Assembly: GCA_037974965.1 (NCBI GenBank) | Contig: JBBPFI010000001.1 | Coordinates: forward strand, 558,001 to 622,000 | From: Dacryopinax spathularia | Lineage: Eukaryota > Basidiomycota > Dacrymycetes > Dacrymycetales > Dacrymycetaceae | Direction: 5' to 3' | DNA length: 64,000 nucleotides | In this document: piece by piece, positions 11,606-23,047 of the stretch | Position numbering within the stretch: the first letter of the stretch is position 1 | Layout: each line of letters begins with the position of its first letter | The notes under the pieces: model-generated | What the model saw: the letters and a program-made list of their open reading frames with translations, nothing else | Told to the model about the DNA's origin: nothing | Databases searched by the model: none | Translations under genes and position numbers: made by a program

Positions 11606-13794
11606 CTATCGTCCATTGACTACGTCATCCATCATTCTGTGCGATGATCAGCATGAAATTTTGGTCGAGAGGCAATCTGAATACTTACGATTCTTCTGAT
11701 CGTCCGTTATAAGGGAAGTACGTTGAGAATCCGAAGCTGTTCCCGATGAAGCTGCCCGGATTGAAGACATGACATCCCTCATATGTCTCTTCGTATCGCT
11801 CATATTTGTCGGCAAGAATGACCTGTAACACTTCAGCTGGGAAAATATCGCAATACTTGTTCAGTGTACCGTTGTTGGTGTAGGGTATAATCGCATGGCA
11901 TGGTCGAACTCCCACAATATCGGTTGCACAGTCAAAGGAAGCGGTGATAGGTGTTCTTGATCTATGACCATCTGCACGAGCTGACGACGGATTTCGGGTT
12001 AAGCCAGAACAGAAGCGGAAGTGAAAGTAAACATACATATCGCTTCAGCTCCTTCGCTTCTACCTCCTGCTTCACCCCAACAAGGTTCCTCAACACCCGA
12101 GCCATCAGGTCTTCCCGGAAGATAACGATCTCCTGACCGAAGAACTTGACTCTACACGGGTTGGACAAGAAGACGGCTCGGGGTAGTCTTGCTTTTAGGC
12201 GGGCAACGAAGTTGTCGGGTATTGATGGTCTTGGAAGGGTTGAGCTGCCCCATGGGTCTAATGGACCGGGGACGAAGAGGAAGTGGGAGGCGGCGGAGAT
12301 GTCTTTGTACGAGCTTAGGAGGTCGCCCAAAGCGGTGAAGTTGTCTGAGGACATGATTAGTGGTTGTACCCAAAAAAGGTATGAGCAATGCGTACCGGTA
12401 TATTGCTTGATCCCAGATCCACCACTGGCAATACCCTTGCTCGTGAAGTTCCCACAAAAGATGAACAAGAACGGCGTGAAGCCCGTCTCAACGCATTTAT
12501 CCAGCACGGCACGTAGTCCATTGAGGGTTTTTGGGTGATCGAGCCAGAGATCGGAGATGACTACGAAGGCGAGATGCGGGAAGTCCTGTATTCGACGAGC
12601 GTACTCCTCCTATACGCGCATGTATGCGTTCAGTCAGCAGAACCAGCCGACCAGCTGATGACGCACGAACATCCTCTGCTGGTGTCGTTGCTCCCTTTCC
12701 TAGGAAATCGATGTGACCAAACATTGATCTGCGACGTTCCGTGAGGACACCATCTGGATTAAGAGCACCGACCGGCTGACCTAGCGGCTGCTCTCCTCTC
12801 GCTCGGCGGATGCCCAATCTGCCACACCTTCAGCGTGTCCTCATCCGTATATTCCCCTTCTACCAAAACGAAGCAACCCTCCGTGATGAGCCCTTGACAT
12901 GGCGACGCCTCAGACACATCTAGCAGCACCTTGCCGTCCACATCTTCCAGACATAGTCGGCCGTCCGGCTCATGTGCCAACATGCCGAGGAGCATGAACG
13001 TCTCTCCTGCTCGGCCGAGCAGGTTCTTTGTTGACGTCAACTATCACCACCTATCAGCACCAGTAGAATCAAGGAGGATGTATGTAGACGGACCTTGTTC
13101 ATGGTTTCTTGGCTCAGACCCGGTACGACAGCTGGTGTGAAGTGTTCGTTTCTCAGCACAACTTGTTTAATGACATGATACCGATCTCGCAGGAACGCTG
13201 CTCTTGAAGCAGCACTTCCGCCCATACTCGGTGGTGTTGTCGATCTAGTTAAAATTCTGTCAGCAACTGGCCAGCTGTCAACAGGTCTTGTACGCACTTC
13301 TCGAACGTATGCCTCTCAACACTGTACATCCACCTGGGCATCTCAAACGCATCAATGAACTCAACGTGCTGAGACGGATCCAGTTCGTCTTCTTCCCCAA
13401 GCGCATGTGCACCCATCCCTCCAGGACCCATGACCTCTCGCGAATCGACCTGCAGCAGCTCATACACCCGCTGTATCTGCTGTTTCGTGACCAAGTTGGA
13501 GTCGTCTATTGCATCCGTTCAGCATGCAGCTATATGCGCTTGTGTAGAAAGTGACATACATTCTTGGGCCATCCATACTTTTGCAAGATGCTCGAGCGAG
13601 TCGCTAACTTCATCGTCAGCTACGTTGTGCTCCCGCAGGATGTCGAGGATGAATTGGGCGGCATCGACCTGGAGCGCGAGCATGTACTTCTTCTGAAACT
13701 CCTAGAAGTATACATCACTCATAAGTAACAAGTCCAATATTGGCCGGGATATTCTACATGCCTTTACAATACTCGTTAATGTTGGCGGTGCCAT
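11606..13794 (-). CDS. DPB2: DNA polymerase epsilon subunit B
   Basis: DPB2 is the essential second subunit of the leading-strand polymerase and links it to the CMG helicase. The ATG at 13794 starts [11 protein letters not shown]; the N-terminal helical domain continues with [19 protein letters not shown]. The OB-fold region includes [18 protein letters not shown] and [19 protein letters not shown]. The inactive calcineurin-like phosphatase domain includes [52 protein letters not shown] and [20 protein letters not shown]. The C-terminus reads [10 protein letters not shown]. Many introns interrupt it (at least eight). The last one places the stop at 11606 after a short exon, and this final junction is the least certain. 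The first intron has an unusual donor (see findings). It lies next to a bHLH gene on the same strand and has MCB-like promoter sites. Confidence 0.9.
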
Positions 13795-13855
13795 TTTGTA
13801 ATGAGTCTCTCGAGTTGGTAGATGAGCTCGCCGTTGTAGGCGGCAGTAATGCACG

Positions 13856-13879
13856 ACGCGACGCGTCCCTAAGACGCGC
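13856..13879. promoter_or_regulatory. MCB cluster upstream of DPB2
   Basis: One perfect MluI cell-cycle box, ACGCGT, lies at 13861-13866. It is overlapped by ACGCGA at 13856 and followed by ACGCGC at 13874. The cluster is 62-85 bp upstream of the DPB2 ATG. In ascomycete yeasts ACGCGT is the MBF (Mbp1-Swi6) site that drives G1/S genes including DPB2. Use by this organism is inferred. Confidence 0.55.
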
Positions 13880-14522
13880 GCCTGCTTTGGTAATGCGCCC
13901 TCCTCCTCGTGCACCGACGCCACAATTCGAGGGGCACTTGCACTGCCCGACGGCAGCGCACATGGAAAGCACGAGCGTCCCCATCAATTATCTCACAAAG
14001 TCATGCTGCTTGTTACCCCGCGTCATTATCGCAGCTCCTTTCTTTCCATGCGACCAGCACGTGCATTAGTTCATTCCAGTCGCGTTTTCAACAGCTTCAT
14101 CATCAGGGATCCAAGGGTCGCGTTTGGGGTGTGCACATGCACTGTCGAGGAATAACCATGTATTCGTCGACTTCTCGGGTACAACATTCGTGCAGCAGAA
14201 CTGCAACTATTTCACAGGAGGGAAAGAAAGGGGATTCGAAAGGGCGTTTAGCGTGAATGTGGGAGGCGGTCGGGGCGGGGAGGAACAGGATTGTAGAAGA
14301 CATTATGGACAGGTTGTCCCAAGGGAACAGAAAAACACTGATGGCCACGAAAAAAGAAGAAAGGCATGACGGGAACATGACGTCAAAGGCCCATGCAAAT
14401 GGTATCGTCTTGTGCGTGCAGGCGAACGGACGGATGTCAATCAGACCATTGGCTGACACGGAATGACATCAGCTTCTTGTCGATTGCCAACGGCGTGGAA
14501 TCGTCCACACCTTGAACTAGTT
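13880..14522. other. intergenic between DPB2 promoter and bHLH gene 3' end
   Basis: This stretch holds the distal DPB2 upstream region and the 3' flank of the bHLH gene. Small open frames occur on both strands but none is convincing. No repeat or RNA gene was recognised. Confidence 0.5.
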
Positions 14523-16485
14523 CTATTGTCGTTCTTCTTCACCTTCCCGATCTCTTGGTGGCGTTGTGCGAGTGGCAAACACACCTGGCGGTGGCGGTCG
14601 ATAGAAAGTGTGCGGAGGGGGTGGTATGCTCAAAATATGCGGCGGCGGAGCACCATGCATATGCGCACCAGGAGGCGGAGCGCCTGGCCCGCCAGGCACA
14701 GCGTTACGCATGATGTCCGCTTCGTGCCGCAAATGTTCTAGCTCACGTGCCTGCTCCTTGATCACATTCTTCATACTGGCGATGTACTCCACGGCTGTGC
14801 GCAAAGACATCAGAGGCACAGCTTTCAGGAAATCTGATTAATGAAACGCTTACCTTTGCTTAGGATCTCCCATTTGCTCGCCTTCATTCCTCTATCAGCT
14901 GGCAACTGATCGCGAAGCTCATCAAACAGATCCTTCATCTCTTTTCGTCGTTTCCTTTCTGCAAGTTTGTGGCTGACCCTGAGTTCGGGTGATCGAGAAT
15001 ATGGCGTTTCCTTCTGACCGGTACTCGGTGCGCTCGGGCTCGTCGGCGTTGGATTCCCGGTTTCTTGACCATGTGTGCTGTTGTCTGGCGTAGTTGTCCC
15101 GGGTGGTGGTGTATTGTCGTTAGCGCCCATGGGCGGCGGCTGTTGTCGTTCATCGCTCGATGCAGGTCCGGATTCTCCAGGTCCAGCAGGGAACTGTGTA
15201 TTGGGTGGTTGACTGTAATATTGCCCCGCGGCGTTGGGATAAGCATGAGGAGGGGGAGGTCCGCCTGCGGGTGGCCAAACAAAGCTCTGGTAATTTCGAT
15301 TTGGGTCTTCGGGACCACCATTCGAGCTGTAAGATGTCGGCGCTGTGGACGGTGCGTAGCCACCGCCCGCACTAGTGCTGCTTGCCATACTCGTAGCACT
15401 GAAGATGGATGCGGCCGAATCTCGTCGCTCGTCCGCGATGTGTGATGGAGGAGGCGGGGGTTGACCGCCGGCAGAAGCAGAGGAATAAGGGCCCGAACCC
15501 CAACGCGGTGGGCCGCCTTGCCAAAGGTTTGTGGCAGGACCGGAAGTCGGCGAGGTATTTGCACTATTGTCGAGGTCTTTTCCACTCATCTGCGGCAGCC
15601 GGCCAATATCGATGGCCGAGCTGCGTCGTTTGTTGGGATGTTGGGAAGACGGGTTGGCGTCCGACCTGCTATCGAGTTGTGTGCCAATCCTGGCGGGGTC
15701 GATCTCCGACGCCTCGGCGAAAGCTCCCTGAGTATTTCCGCTTGCAGGGGAGTTGCCAGAGGGGAGTTGGTCGTGGGATAGCTTGCGCTTCAGCGCCTGG
15801 CGCTGATAGGGCGCTTGCGTTACGCTATATTGGTCGTGGTAGGGAGAAAGAAGGTGGGCGGAGTTGGACGGGGGTCCGGCGCGCGCATTTGCAGTTGTGT
15901 GGCTGTGGCCGTTGTGGTGACCCTGGACGACCTCACCGCTCGCTATTGAATGTCGACGACCCTCATACCCAGCGTTCGGTGCACTCAACCCTCCTCCTCC
16001 GCCTCCTTGCATATCGCCAATCTCACCCTCGGCCCCCGTTGCTCTACTCGATATCTCCCTCCCTGGGACAGAGAAGGCTTGCGGTTGCCGTGATCCCGGC
16101 GGTGGTGAGAGCGACCATGGTCGACTGGGCCGGCCGATTTGATCCGTGGAGCCGCCGGCTGCGGGGTTAATGGGCGGACGTTCGTTTGCGGACATGTTGC
16201 TTCCCGCTGCAGAAGCAGGAATCTGGTCAGCTGATAACATCTGTCAGAGACTGGTCCAAGGACTGGGCACGATACTCATTCACCTGGTGGCTTCAGAGCG
16301 ATGCGGGGGATAGTGTTGTTGGATGGAGCAGATTGAGTTGCGGCTAGGCTGGACTGTTCTGCTATATTAGATGTAGGAATGTCGTCCAAAGGTGGTTCGA
16401 ATGAGGGATGCGACTTCTCTGCCGGCTCCGCTGTAGTCGTGGCTTGGGCGTCTGAAGGTGCGGTTGCGGGAGCAGTAGGGTCCAT
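14523..16485 (-). CDS. basic helix-loop-helix transcription factor
   Basis: This is a nuclear DNA-binding regulator. Exon 1 starts at the ATG at 16485 ([11 protein letters not shown]) and ends in ALKPP. A short intron (GTGAATG...TTATCAG) joins it in frame to [16 protein letters not shown]. About 440 residues rich in Ser, Pro, Gly and Gln follow, typical of activation regions. The bHLH domain is at the C-terminal side: basic region [19 protein letters not shown], helix 1 and loop with a Leu-Pro-Ala-Asp-Arg-Gly turn, and helix 2 beginning [11 protein letters not shown] further intron is removed before [20 protein letters not shown], which extends helix 2 into a leucine-zipper-like coiled coil. 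The His-(3 residues)-Glu-Arg pattern in the basic region (H..AERKRR) is the E-box (CACGTG) contact set. Proline-rich tail residues end at the stop 14523. Which fungal bHLH it matches (Cbf1, SREBP or Max-like) is not settled. Confidence 0.88.
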
Positions 16486-17753
16486 TACGGAGAGGGAGAA
16501 ATGGGTCAAGTTTATGGGAAAAACGGGGGATCGGGCGTGGCGGGAGGCGTCTGGGGTCGGGTTATGGGATTCGTTGCCTCTTTGGCTGAGTGTAAGGATA
16601 AGGAACGACAAAGTCAATTGCCGGATCTGAAGGGGGGTTTGTTCAGATGGTCATACACCGCTCTAATTTACACAGGAGAGGGCGGGGCCGTAACCGGAGC
16701 GGGACCGGGGGTCGTGTTGCTTTTGAAGCTGCGTGTCCAAGGGACGGGGCCGGCGGTTCGTCCCTCCTCCCCCTCTTGGGTAAAGGGCAACAGGGAGTTC
16801 ACGTCCACAAGAACTATCCCTGGACTGGTCGGATGCAGACCCACGAGAGCAGCGGGCCACGAGGTCCGTGCTCCACGAGGCGAACACGAGCCCAGCCGTA
16901 TGATTTCGGCACGTTAGCAGCCGTTGTGCAATAGTCTTCTTGTCCCTGTCCGTGCAACACAGGTTATCCCGACTCAAACCACCTACGCTTCATTCACACG
17001 CGGCGAACCCGAACCTGCGAAGGGTAGTGGGTGGACCAGCCCGGCCTTGGCTTCAGGGAACGAAACACCCTTGCAGAAAGAGGACACGTGCGGTGGCAGC
17101 TCGGGATGACGTGCGAGATCCTTTCATCCCTGGCGCCACGCTGGGAGGCCCCTTGGAACTCTTTCTTCTTCAGACGGCAAATCAACCTTGTCGCGAGGTT
17201 CATCCCCCTTGCTACCCGAGCCCTGGTCTTCGATGTAAAACGTGATCAAATTACGCCGACTGGAGTCCCCTGCCCCTATCAACTGCATGCTTGAGTGCCA
17301 TCATCCAGTATAGGAAGTCACATACCAGTCCATCGGTCAAACAAATTTCAAGCCTATTTTGCACCCTGGATACACCGCATGCGACCCAGACCCCGGTCAA
17401 AGCACAGCCATTCGTCCGGGTCGTCCTCATCTGCGACACGAGTCCCGGCATGGGGCTTCTCACGCTCCCCTCGACCCTGATGTTGCATTCCAGGAGGAAC
17501 ACACAAAGCGAACTGGCGCCGGGGCTGGAATGTTTGGGTAAGACAAATCAAAATCGTTCACCGTGTGTGAACGGTGTGGAGAACAAAATAATTCTTTTGC
17601 TTCGGAACGCGATCGAAGCCGGATAAGGAACATGGTCGATTCCTGTCCACTGGCTCTGATGAGATACATATGACCTACAAAAACATTGATCACTGGTGAA
17701 GAAGCGTGCTCGGGCAAGAAGGATCATGGCAGAGAACCGGGTGCATTAGATTA
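16486..17753. other. intergenic, no gene seen
   Basis: About 1.27 kb lies between the bHLH start and the 3' end of ELG1. Open frames here are short, overlap on both strands and show no family motif. The part near 16485 should hold the bHLH promoter. No TATA box, repeat or RNA gene stood out. Confidence 0.5.
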
Positions 17754-20700
17754 TCAGCCTGTCATGCAAAGGCTGTCCCTTCTCGCCTCCTCGAGTGCCA
17801 GATCATCAAGCGAGATCCAGCGAGCGTACGGAAGGCGAGTATTCAACTTGGTGGCAGCCAGCCGCATCGGTCTTCCTGCGCGCGAGAATCTGGCGGCTTC
17901 CCGAGCTTCGTCGGCTTCCTCGCCCTTGTCATCCGCGTGCACCATTTTGCGGACGAAGGGCGCGTAATCGACGATGACTGCTGGGTGGGGCAGCAAGTAG
18001 GAAGATATTGGAATCAGCGGGGCAAGATACGTAAGGAGCCTCGTAATGCCAGCGTTGTCGGCCGCCGGCTCATTTTCCAAAAGCGGACTGATGTGGCTGA
18101 AATACGATATCGCCGTGGCGTCCACTTCATTCGCGAATTCTTCGTCATGAAGGTAGGCAGCAATGCCCACATCAGTGTCCGCAGGAGGGGGTTTCGCCAT
18201 GGTAACGTGTCCTTGTTCGTCGTCCGTCAAACACTCGGCTCGATCCGGCTCGAGCGCCTAAACCCAATCATCATTCAGGTTATCTCCATTTCACTTTCCA
18301 AAAAGGCAACTTACCTGAATTATGCGGTGATCGGGCCGTCGAAGGTGTGCATCCACGAAACTTCGATAATCCAGGAACGAGATGAGGGGCTTGGGGATTT
18401 TCAGGCTACCGTCTTCCATTTCTTCGACACGAACTTTGCCGAGAGGCACGGAAGACGGCTGAGCTTCGCGACGACTGTCGAAGTCTTTCCCGCCCGAACA
18501 GAACCATTGTAGAGCATTAATCGCCCTTCTGAGATCATTGTTGGCCTCTCGAATTCCGTGTAGGACCTGCGTTGGCAACTCATGCCCTTCCACCCAAGCG
18601 ATACGGTCCATGTAAGATATGAGCAAGTCAGCTGGGGGTGGTTGGAAGCAAAGGTGCTCTTGGAGCGGCAGGTCCTGTACCGGGACGAGTGAAGGATCTG
18701 CACTCCATCAGTCCCAAGTAGACATTCAGCAGTATATGCATACCATTGCATGTCATGATCACAGGTCTATGACTGTCTTTCAGCAGCGCCACCACAGCTT
18801 GCCAAAACCCCGCATCCTCGCGGAACAACACGTCAACCTCTTCGAGGAGAATCACTGATTGACGAACCGTACCGCCTTCTGGCGTTGGCGTCAGCCTCGA
18901 CTGCGGAGCGCTTCCGTTTGTTCCAGTGGAAGGGCATGATTCGATGAAGCCGAAACCACTGTCTGGAGGGCTGGACGAGTCTATGGAGATAGGCTGACCT
19001 CGAGTGCCGGACTGAAGCGAGTGTCCTGCCGATTTGTCGCCAGCAAGCAGAAGCTTCTCAAAAGCAACCTTGTTCGCCACAGGGCCTTTCCGAACTAGGT
19101 GGTTTCTTCCCACTTCACCGACGAGCGCCATTAGGCCCTGTCCCGACCTCTTGCCAATGCCCGGATATACCTCAAAGACGTCCCAACCGAGTTCATGGGC
19201 ACATGCATACACGGCTGCCGTCTTGCCGCACCCTGGAGGGCCGAAAAGCAAGATAGCGTTTGTCAGACGTTGCAAGAAATCGTGGATCGGTGGATGTCGG
19301 GACGGTCGTGGGGTAGCGAGGAAAGGCGGGGGCCCCGCGGAGGACGCGGTGGAACCATTATCAGAGACGGCGTCGCCATCTGCAGAGTTCCAATCCTCTA
19401 TGGGATCGTCGGCTAACCCAGAACCGTAACCATCGTCGTCTGATGGTACAATCCAGTCGTCGTCTCTTCGTCGTCGCTTTCGGCGGCGGCTCTTGTCCAC
19501 TGCTCGGATGACGGTCTTCCTTTGTTCTCCATTGACGCCTGAGCGGACCCCATTAGGGGCCGCAGAGAATTGATTCGCAGCACTTCCGTCAAGCTCAAGA
19601 GCCTGCAGCCAATCTTTAAGATAGAGCGCTTGAGACTCGTTCCCCAAAACTTCAGCGGCTCGCAGTGGTCGGTACTTCTCGCACCAGAGCTCGGAATGTT
19701 CCGATGTGACTGGTTGCACGAGCCGGGCGAGTGCAGGGTGTCGAAGGTGAGCGGATTGTGGGACAAGGACAGGTGTGGGTGATGACGGTTGTACGTGATT
19801 CGGAGAGGGTGGAGAGGGCGCAAAGAGATTCGGAACCAGAGTCTTGTAGTCGAGAGGAGCTAGTGCGGTCTGGTGTGGGTTATTCAGCTTGCGGCGCTTG
19901 AATGGCATATCACTCTCCGATCGCAAGGCAGTCTGTAGTGAGTCGACGAGTTGCCCTCGTACATGCTGGCTTTCTCCGTCAGGCCACGGGGCAGGGTACG
20001 CAGTCTTGAGATACGTGGCCGCACCGTTCGCTGCACTCGTACTAGACGCAGGCCTCGCTTGTCGGGGAGCAAAGAAGGGATGGGGTGCCGGTGGTGGTCC
20101 TTTATCCACAGTCGGGGACTCGTCGATGGATATTGGGTCGTTCTGACTCCCGGGCGCCTCCCCGTCATCGTCAATTACAATCGGCTCCGAAAATGCGCTG
20201 CCTTTCATTGATGAACGTGAAGAGGCACGGGAGATCGTGCGGCTCGAGGAGCCCGATGCCTCAGGAACTTGGAGCAGGCTTAAGGCTTGTCGAGCAAAGT
20301 CCTTTTCGACGATGCCTTGTCCAGCCTTGGCAGCGGGTTTGTCCTCGTTCACGTCTGTGCTTGAGCGAGCTTTACTGCTCCCTGCCTTCTTGGGGTGGAT
20401 GGGGGGTTTGAGGGCTTGCTCGTCAGCCTTCCGTTTTCTACCCCGTTTCTTCTCGACGATGAGAGGTTGCCTTGATGCATTCTTGTCAAAGATAGAGTAG
20501 ACATTTTCGGTTCTTAGCGGAACTAAGAGGGCCCTCGAAGATGATCCAATTTGCGCGAGGTCGTCTGCAGACAGCCGTCAGCGGCGAAGAGCGGGCGGAA
20601 TCACTCAGACGTACCAAACTCCACCGTTGGGTCACCATGACTCCCTCTGACTTCTTCCACTTGGTGTCCGCTTTGCAACCCGTGCTCCTGAACGTCCTCC

Positions 20701-20783
20701 TCTGTTCTCCCAGGGACCGTCCGCTCTTGTGGCGAGCGCTTCCCGCTGAAGAACGCTTTGAGGTTTTGCTGATGCGTCGGCAT
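17754..20783 (-). CDS. ELG1: Elg1/ATAD5-type RFC-like clamp unloader (AAA+ ATPase)
   Basis: ELG1 replaces Rfc1 in an alternative replication-factor-C complex and unloads PCNA from chromatin. The first exon starts at the ATG at 20783 and reads MPTHQQNLKAFFSGKRSPQ; QQNLKAFF is a canonical PCNA-interacting (PIP) box at residues 5-12. An intron of about 50 bp joins GDPTVEF to DDLAQIGSSSRALLVP. A long basic and Ser-rich region precedes LWCEKYRPLRAAEVLGN, the RFC box. Walker A is LLFGPPGCGKTAAVYA, and the Walker B-like block is VILLEEVDVLFRED, the Glu-Glu-Val-Asp form typical of Elg1. Sensor 1 is RPVIMTCN. Downstream come SYMDRIAWVEGHELP and DLRRAINALQWF. The C-terminal part ends at 17754. The insert between RFC box and Walker A has basic KSRRRKRRRR and acidic stretches. 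It is divergent from the PCI gene, with MCB sites between them. Confidence 0.92.
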
Positions 20784-20916
20784 AATACATCGGTTTAATG
20801 CAGCAGTCCAAGGATATCAACATGCGTCGTCAATGTATGTTACAAGATTGTGTGAGTTCAGAACCGTGCCATGAGTGGAGTGAGAGAAGTGAATACCGAC
20901 CAAGTCGTCGTCTACG

Positions 20917-20945
20917 ACGCGTTGTGCGAAACGAGCGCGACGCGT
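20917..20945. promoter_or_regulatory. pair of MCB (ACGCGT) sites in the ELG1/PCI divergent promoter
   Basis: Two perfect MluI cell-cycle boxes, each within GACGCGTT, lie at 20917-20922 and 20940-20945, 23 bp apart. They are 134-162 bp upstream of the ELG1 ATG and about 230-260 bp upstream of the PCI gene. Such pairs are the classic arrangement bound by MBF at G1/S genes. Function here is inferred. Confidence 0.6.
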
Positions 20946-21176
20946 TCAAATCGGGCGTCATTCAGGGTGCCGCTTTGCCGTCCAGTAACTACTTCAATCA
21001 AGTAACCTGTCCTCGAATCCTACTGCTCGTACGATAGGAAAGCTTGGAAGCATTATCTCCAAACTGCTCTTGTTTTGGTCTCCTCTTTCACCAACTTTCA
21101 CCTCGCAACCCACGCACCGACGCACTTGAAAGGCCGCAGGCAGCCGCTCTAGCTCCCGGGCTCGGTCTGGTCGCAC

Positions 21177-22792
21177 ATGAAATTCCCGACATACCTCGCC
21201 CAATTGGCATCGGCGGTCGCTGACCAGGATGCCGGGAACTTAATAAAGCTCCTGCAGGTCGAATCCAAAGTATCGAAGGAGCTACTGAGGGACGTGGCCA
21301 ATCCTTCGGTGCGTGCGCTCATTCAACCTCCCCCTGCCCCAAAGCTGACCTGTTCGTTGCAGCCACTCGCATTGGCCGGCTTTAGGGGCGCATGCGAAGC
21401 ACCATGGGATGATATTGCCATCACTCACCTACAGGTGGTAGCCAAGGTCAGTTCTCGTGATCACGCTGCAGCATATAAGCTGCAAGCAAAGCTGGTCGTG
21501 TGAGTGAAATCTGTTGGCTGTGCGTGAGTCCAATCGCTGACGTCTTTGCATAGCGACATCATCAAGTGGTTCCAACACCAAACCGCCTGGTTTCTTCCGG
21601 TGCTGTATAGCATATTAGAAGACTTGCGTGAGCTGGCTGCACGAGCACGTGTACCTACCTAGGTCATCAACTCCGTACTCATGGTGGGGATAGGCAGACG
21701 AGGACGTGATGGAGCACGGCGGTCCATCAAAACAGGCAGATTCGTTAGAAGATGCCGCACGCATAATCGGGAACTGCTTTTCAGCATGTATGACGGATCG
21801 GTGCGCAGGCTCTATCAAGTATATGCGACCATGCCACCGATCCTGACGCAATTTGCATAGTATGCACGGCCTGGACGTGTCGCGAAAATGGGGCGTGTAC
21901 CACATTGCCGGTCTCGCCTTAAAATGCTACTTCCGAGTACGTTCTCCATACTACCAAGAACCTGGATAGGTCGCTCATGCCCTCGCCCAAGATAAGCAAG
22001 ACGGTCCTGTCGAAGAACATCATACGAGCTATCCAAGCAAATGCCGATCAATTACCGCCCCTAGAACGATATCCGCGAGCTCATCAGGTTAGCACCAATC
22101 ATGAGAGTGACTCGGCTGTATCGACTGACCGCAACCAGCTAACATGGCGATACTACATCGCACTGCTAGACTTCCTTGGCGAGAAGTACGGCCCAGCAGA
22201 ACAAGGCTTCGTCTTCGTCTTCTACAACTGCCCCAAACGAGCCCACCGAAACCGCGAGCTCGCACTCAACTACCTCATCCCTATCCGGCTGCTGAAGGGC
22301 ATCCTACCGTCCGACAAGCTGCTCTCGCGTTTCCCCAAACTAAGAGAACTGTACGAGCCTTTTACGGCTGCGATTCGACGGGGCGATATTAGGGAGTTTG
22401 ATGAGCGACTCGCTTGGGCAGAGATTCGGCTTGTGGAAGCGGGGGTGTATCTGACTGTGGAGCGGGCACGAGAAGTCTGTTTGAGCAGGCTGTTCCGGAA
22501 GACGTGAGTCGCAGTTACTTTTCCGTGTCTGGCGTTAGCTGAGGTGGACCGCAGATGGAAAGCCCTCTCGAACCCAGGACCTCTCATCCGCGTACCGATA
22601 TCATCATTCCGAGTCGCGCTACGCATCAGCGGGCTGGATATCTCGCAGGAAGAGGTAGAATGTCTGCTTGCGAACATGATTTACAAGAACTACATCCGGG
22701 GATATCTGAGTCACGGACATGGGCTGCTTGTGCTCAGCAAGCAGGCCCCGTTCCCTTCGCTCTTGACGCGACAGGAACCGGCTCCGTTATAA
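21177..22792 (+). CDS. CSN12: PCI-domain protein, PCID2 / Csn12 (Thp1-like) family
   Basis: Members act with TREX-2 (Thp1/PCID2, mRNA export) or, in fungi, are annotated as COP9 signalosome-like subunit 12. The protein starts MKFPTYLAQLASAVADQDAG. Helical blocks then follow, among them HLQVVAKVSSRDHAAAYKLQ and WFQHQTAWFLPVLYSIL. The PCI region includes YYIALLDFLGEKYGPAEQGF, FVFYNCPKRAHRNRELALNY and LIPIRLLKGILPSDKLL. The winged-helix end reads ECLLANMIYKNYIRGYLSHG, then LLVLSKQAPFPSL. The last block closely follows human PCID2 (ANLIYMGHVKGYISH...SKQNPFPPL). About eight introns are needed, including several short ones between 21500 and 22140. The start is the first ATG in good register with the family. 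The gene is divergent from ELG1 and convergent with the next gene. Confidence 0.88.
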
Positions 22793-23047
22793 TTAATATC
22801 GATGTTGTAATATCACCTTGTGCGGTAATCCATCTGATTCTCTATTTGAGTCAATTGTGTTTACCGGTCACAGACGAGAGATGACGGGCCCACAGTTACG
22901 TGTCAGGAATACTTCATTTGATTGTATCTGAATGGGAAAATGGAAGGGCGGTTGCCAGCCTATCGGTCCTATGGGATGAACACTGCATGCGGTGCTGATG
23001 GCACAGCGAATATCTTGTGTACGCTTATAAGTGGGGCGACAACATTT

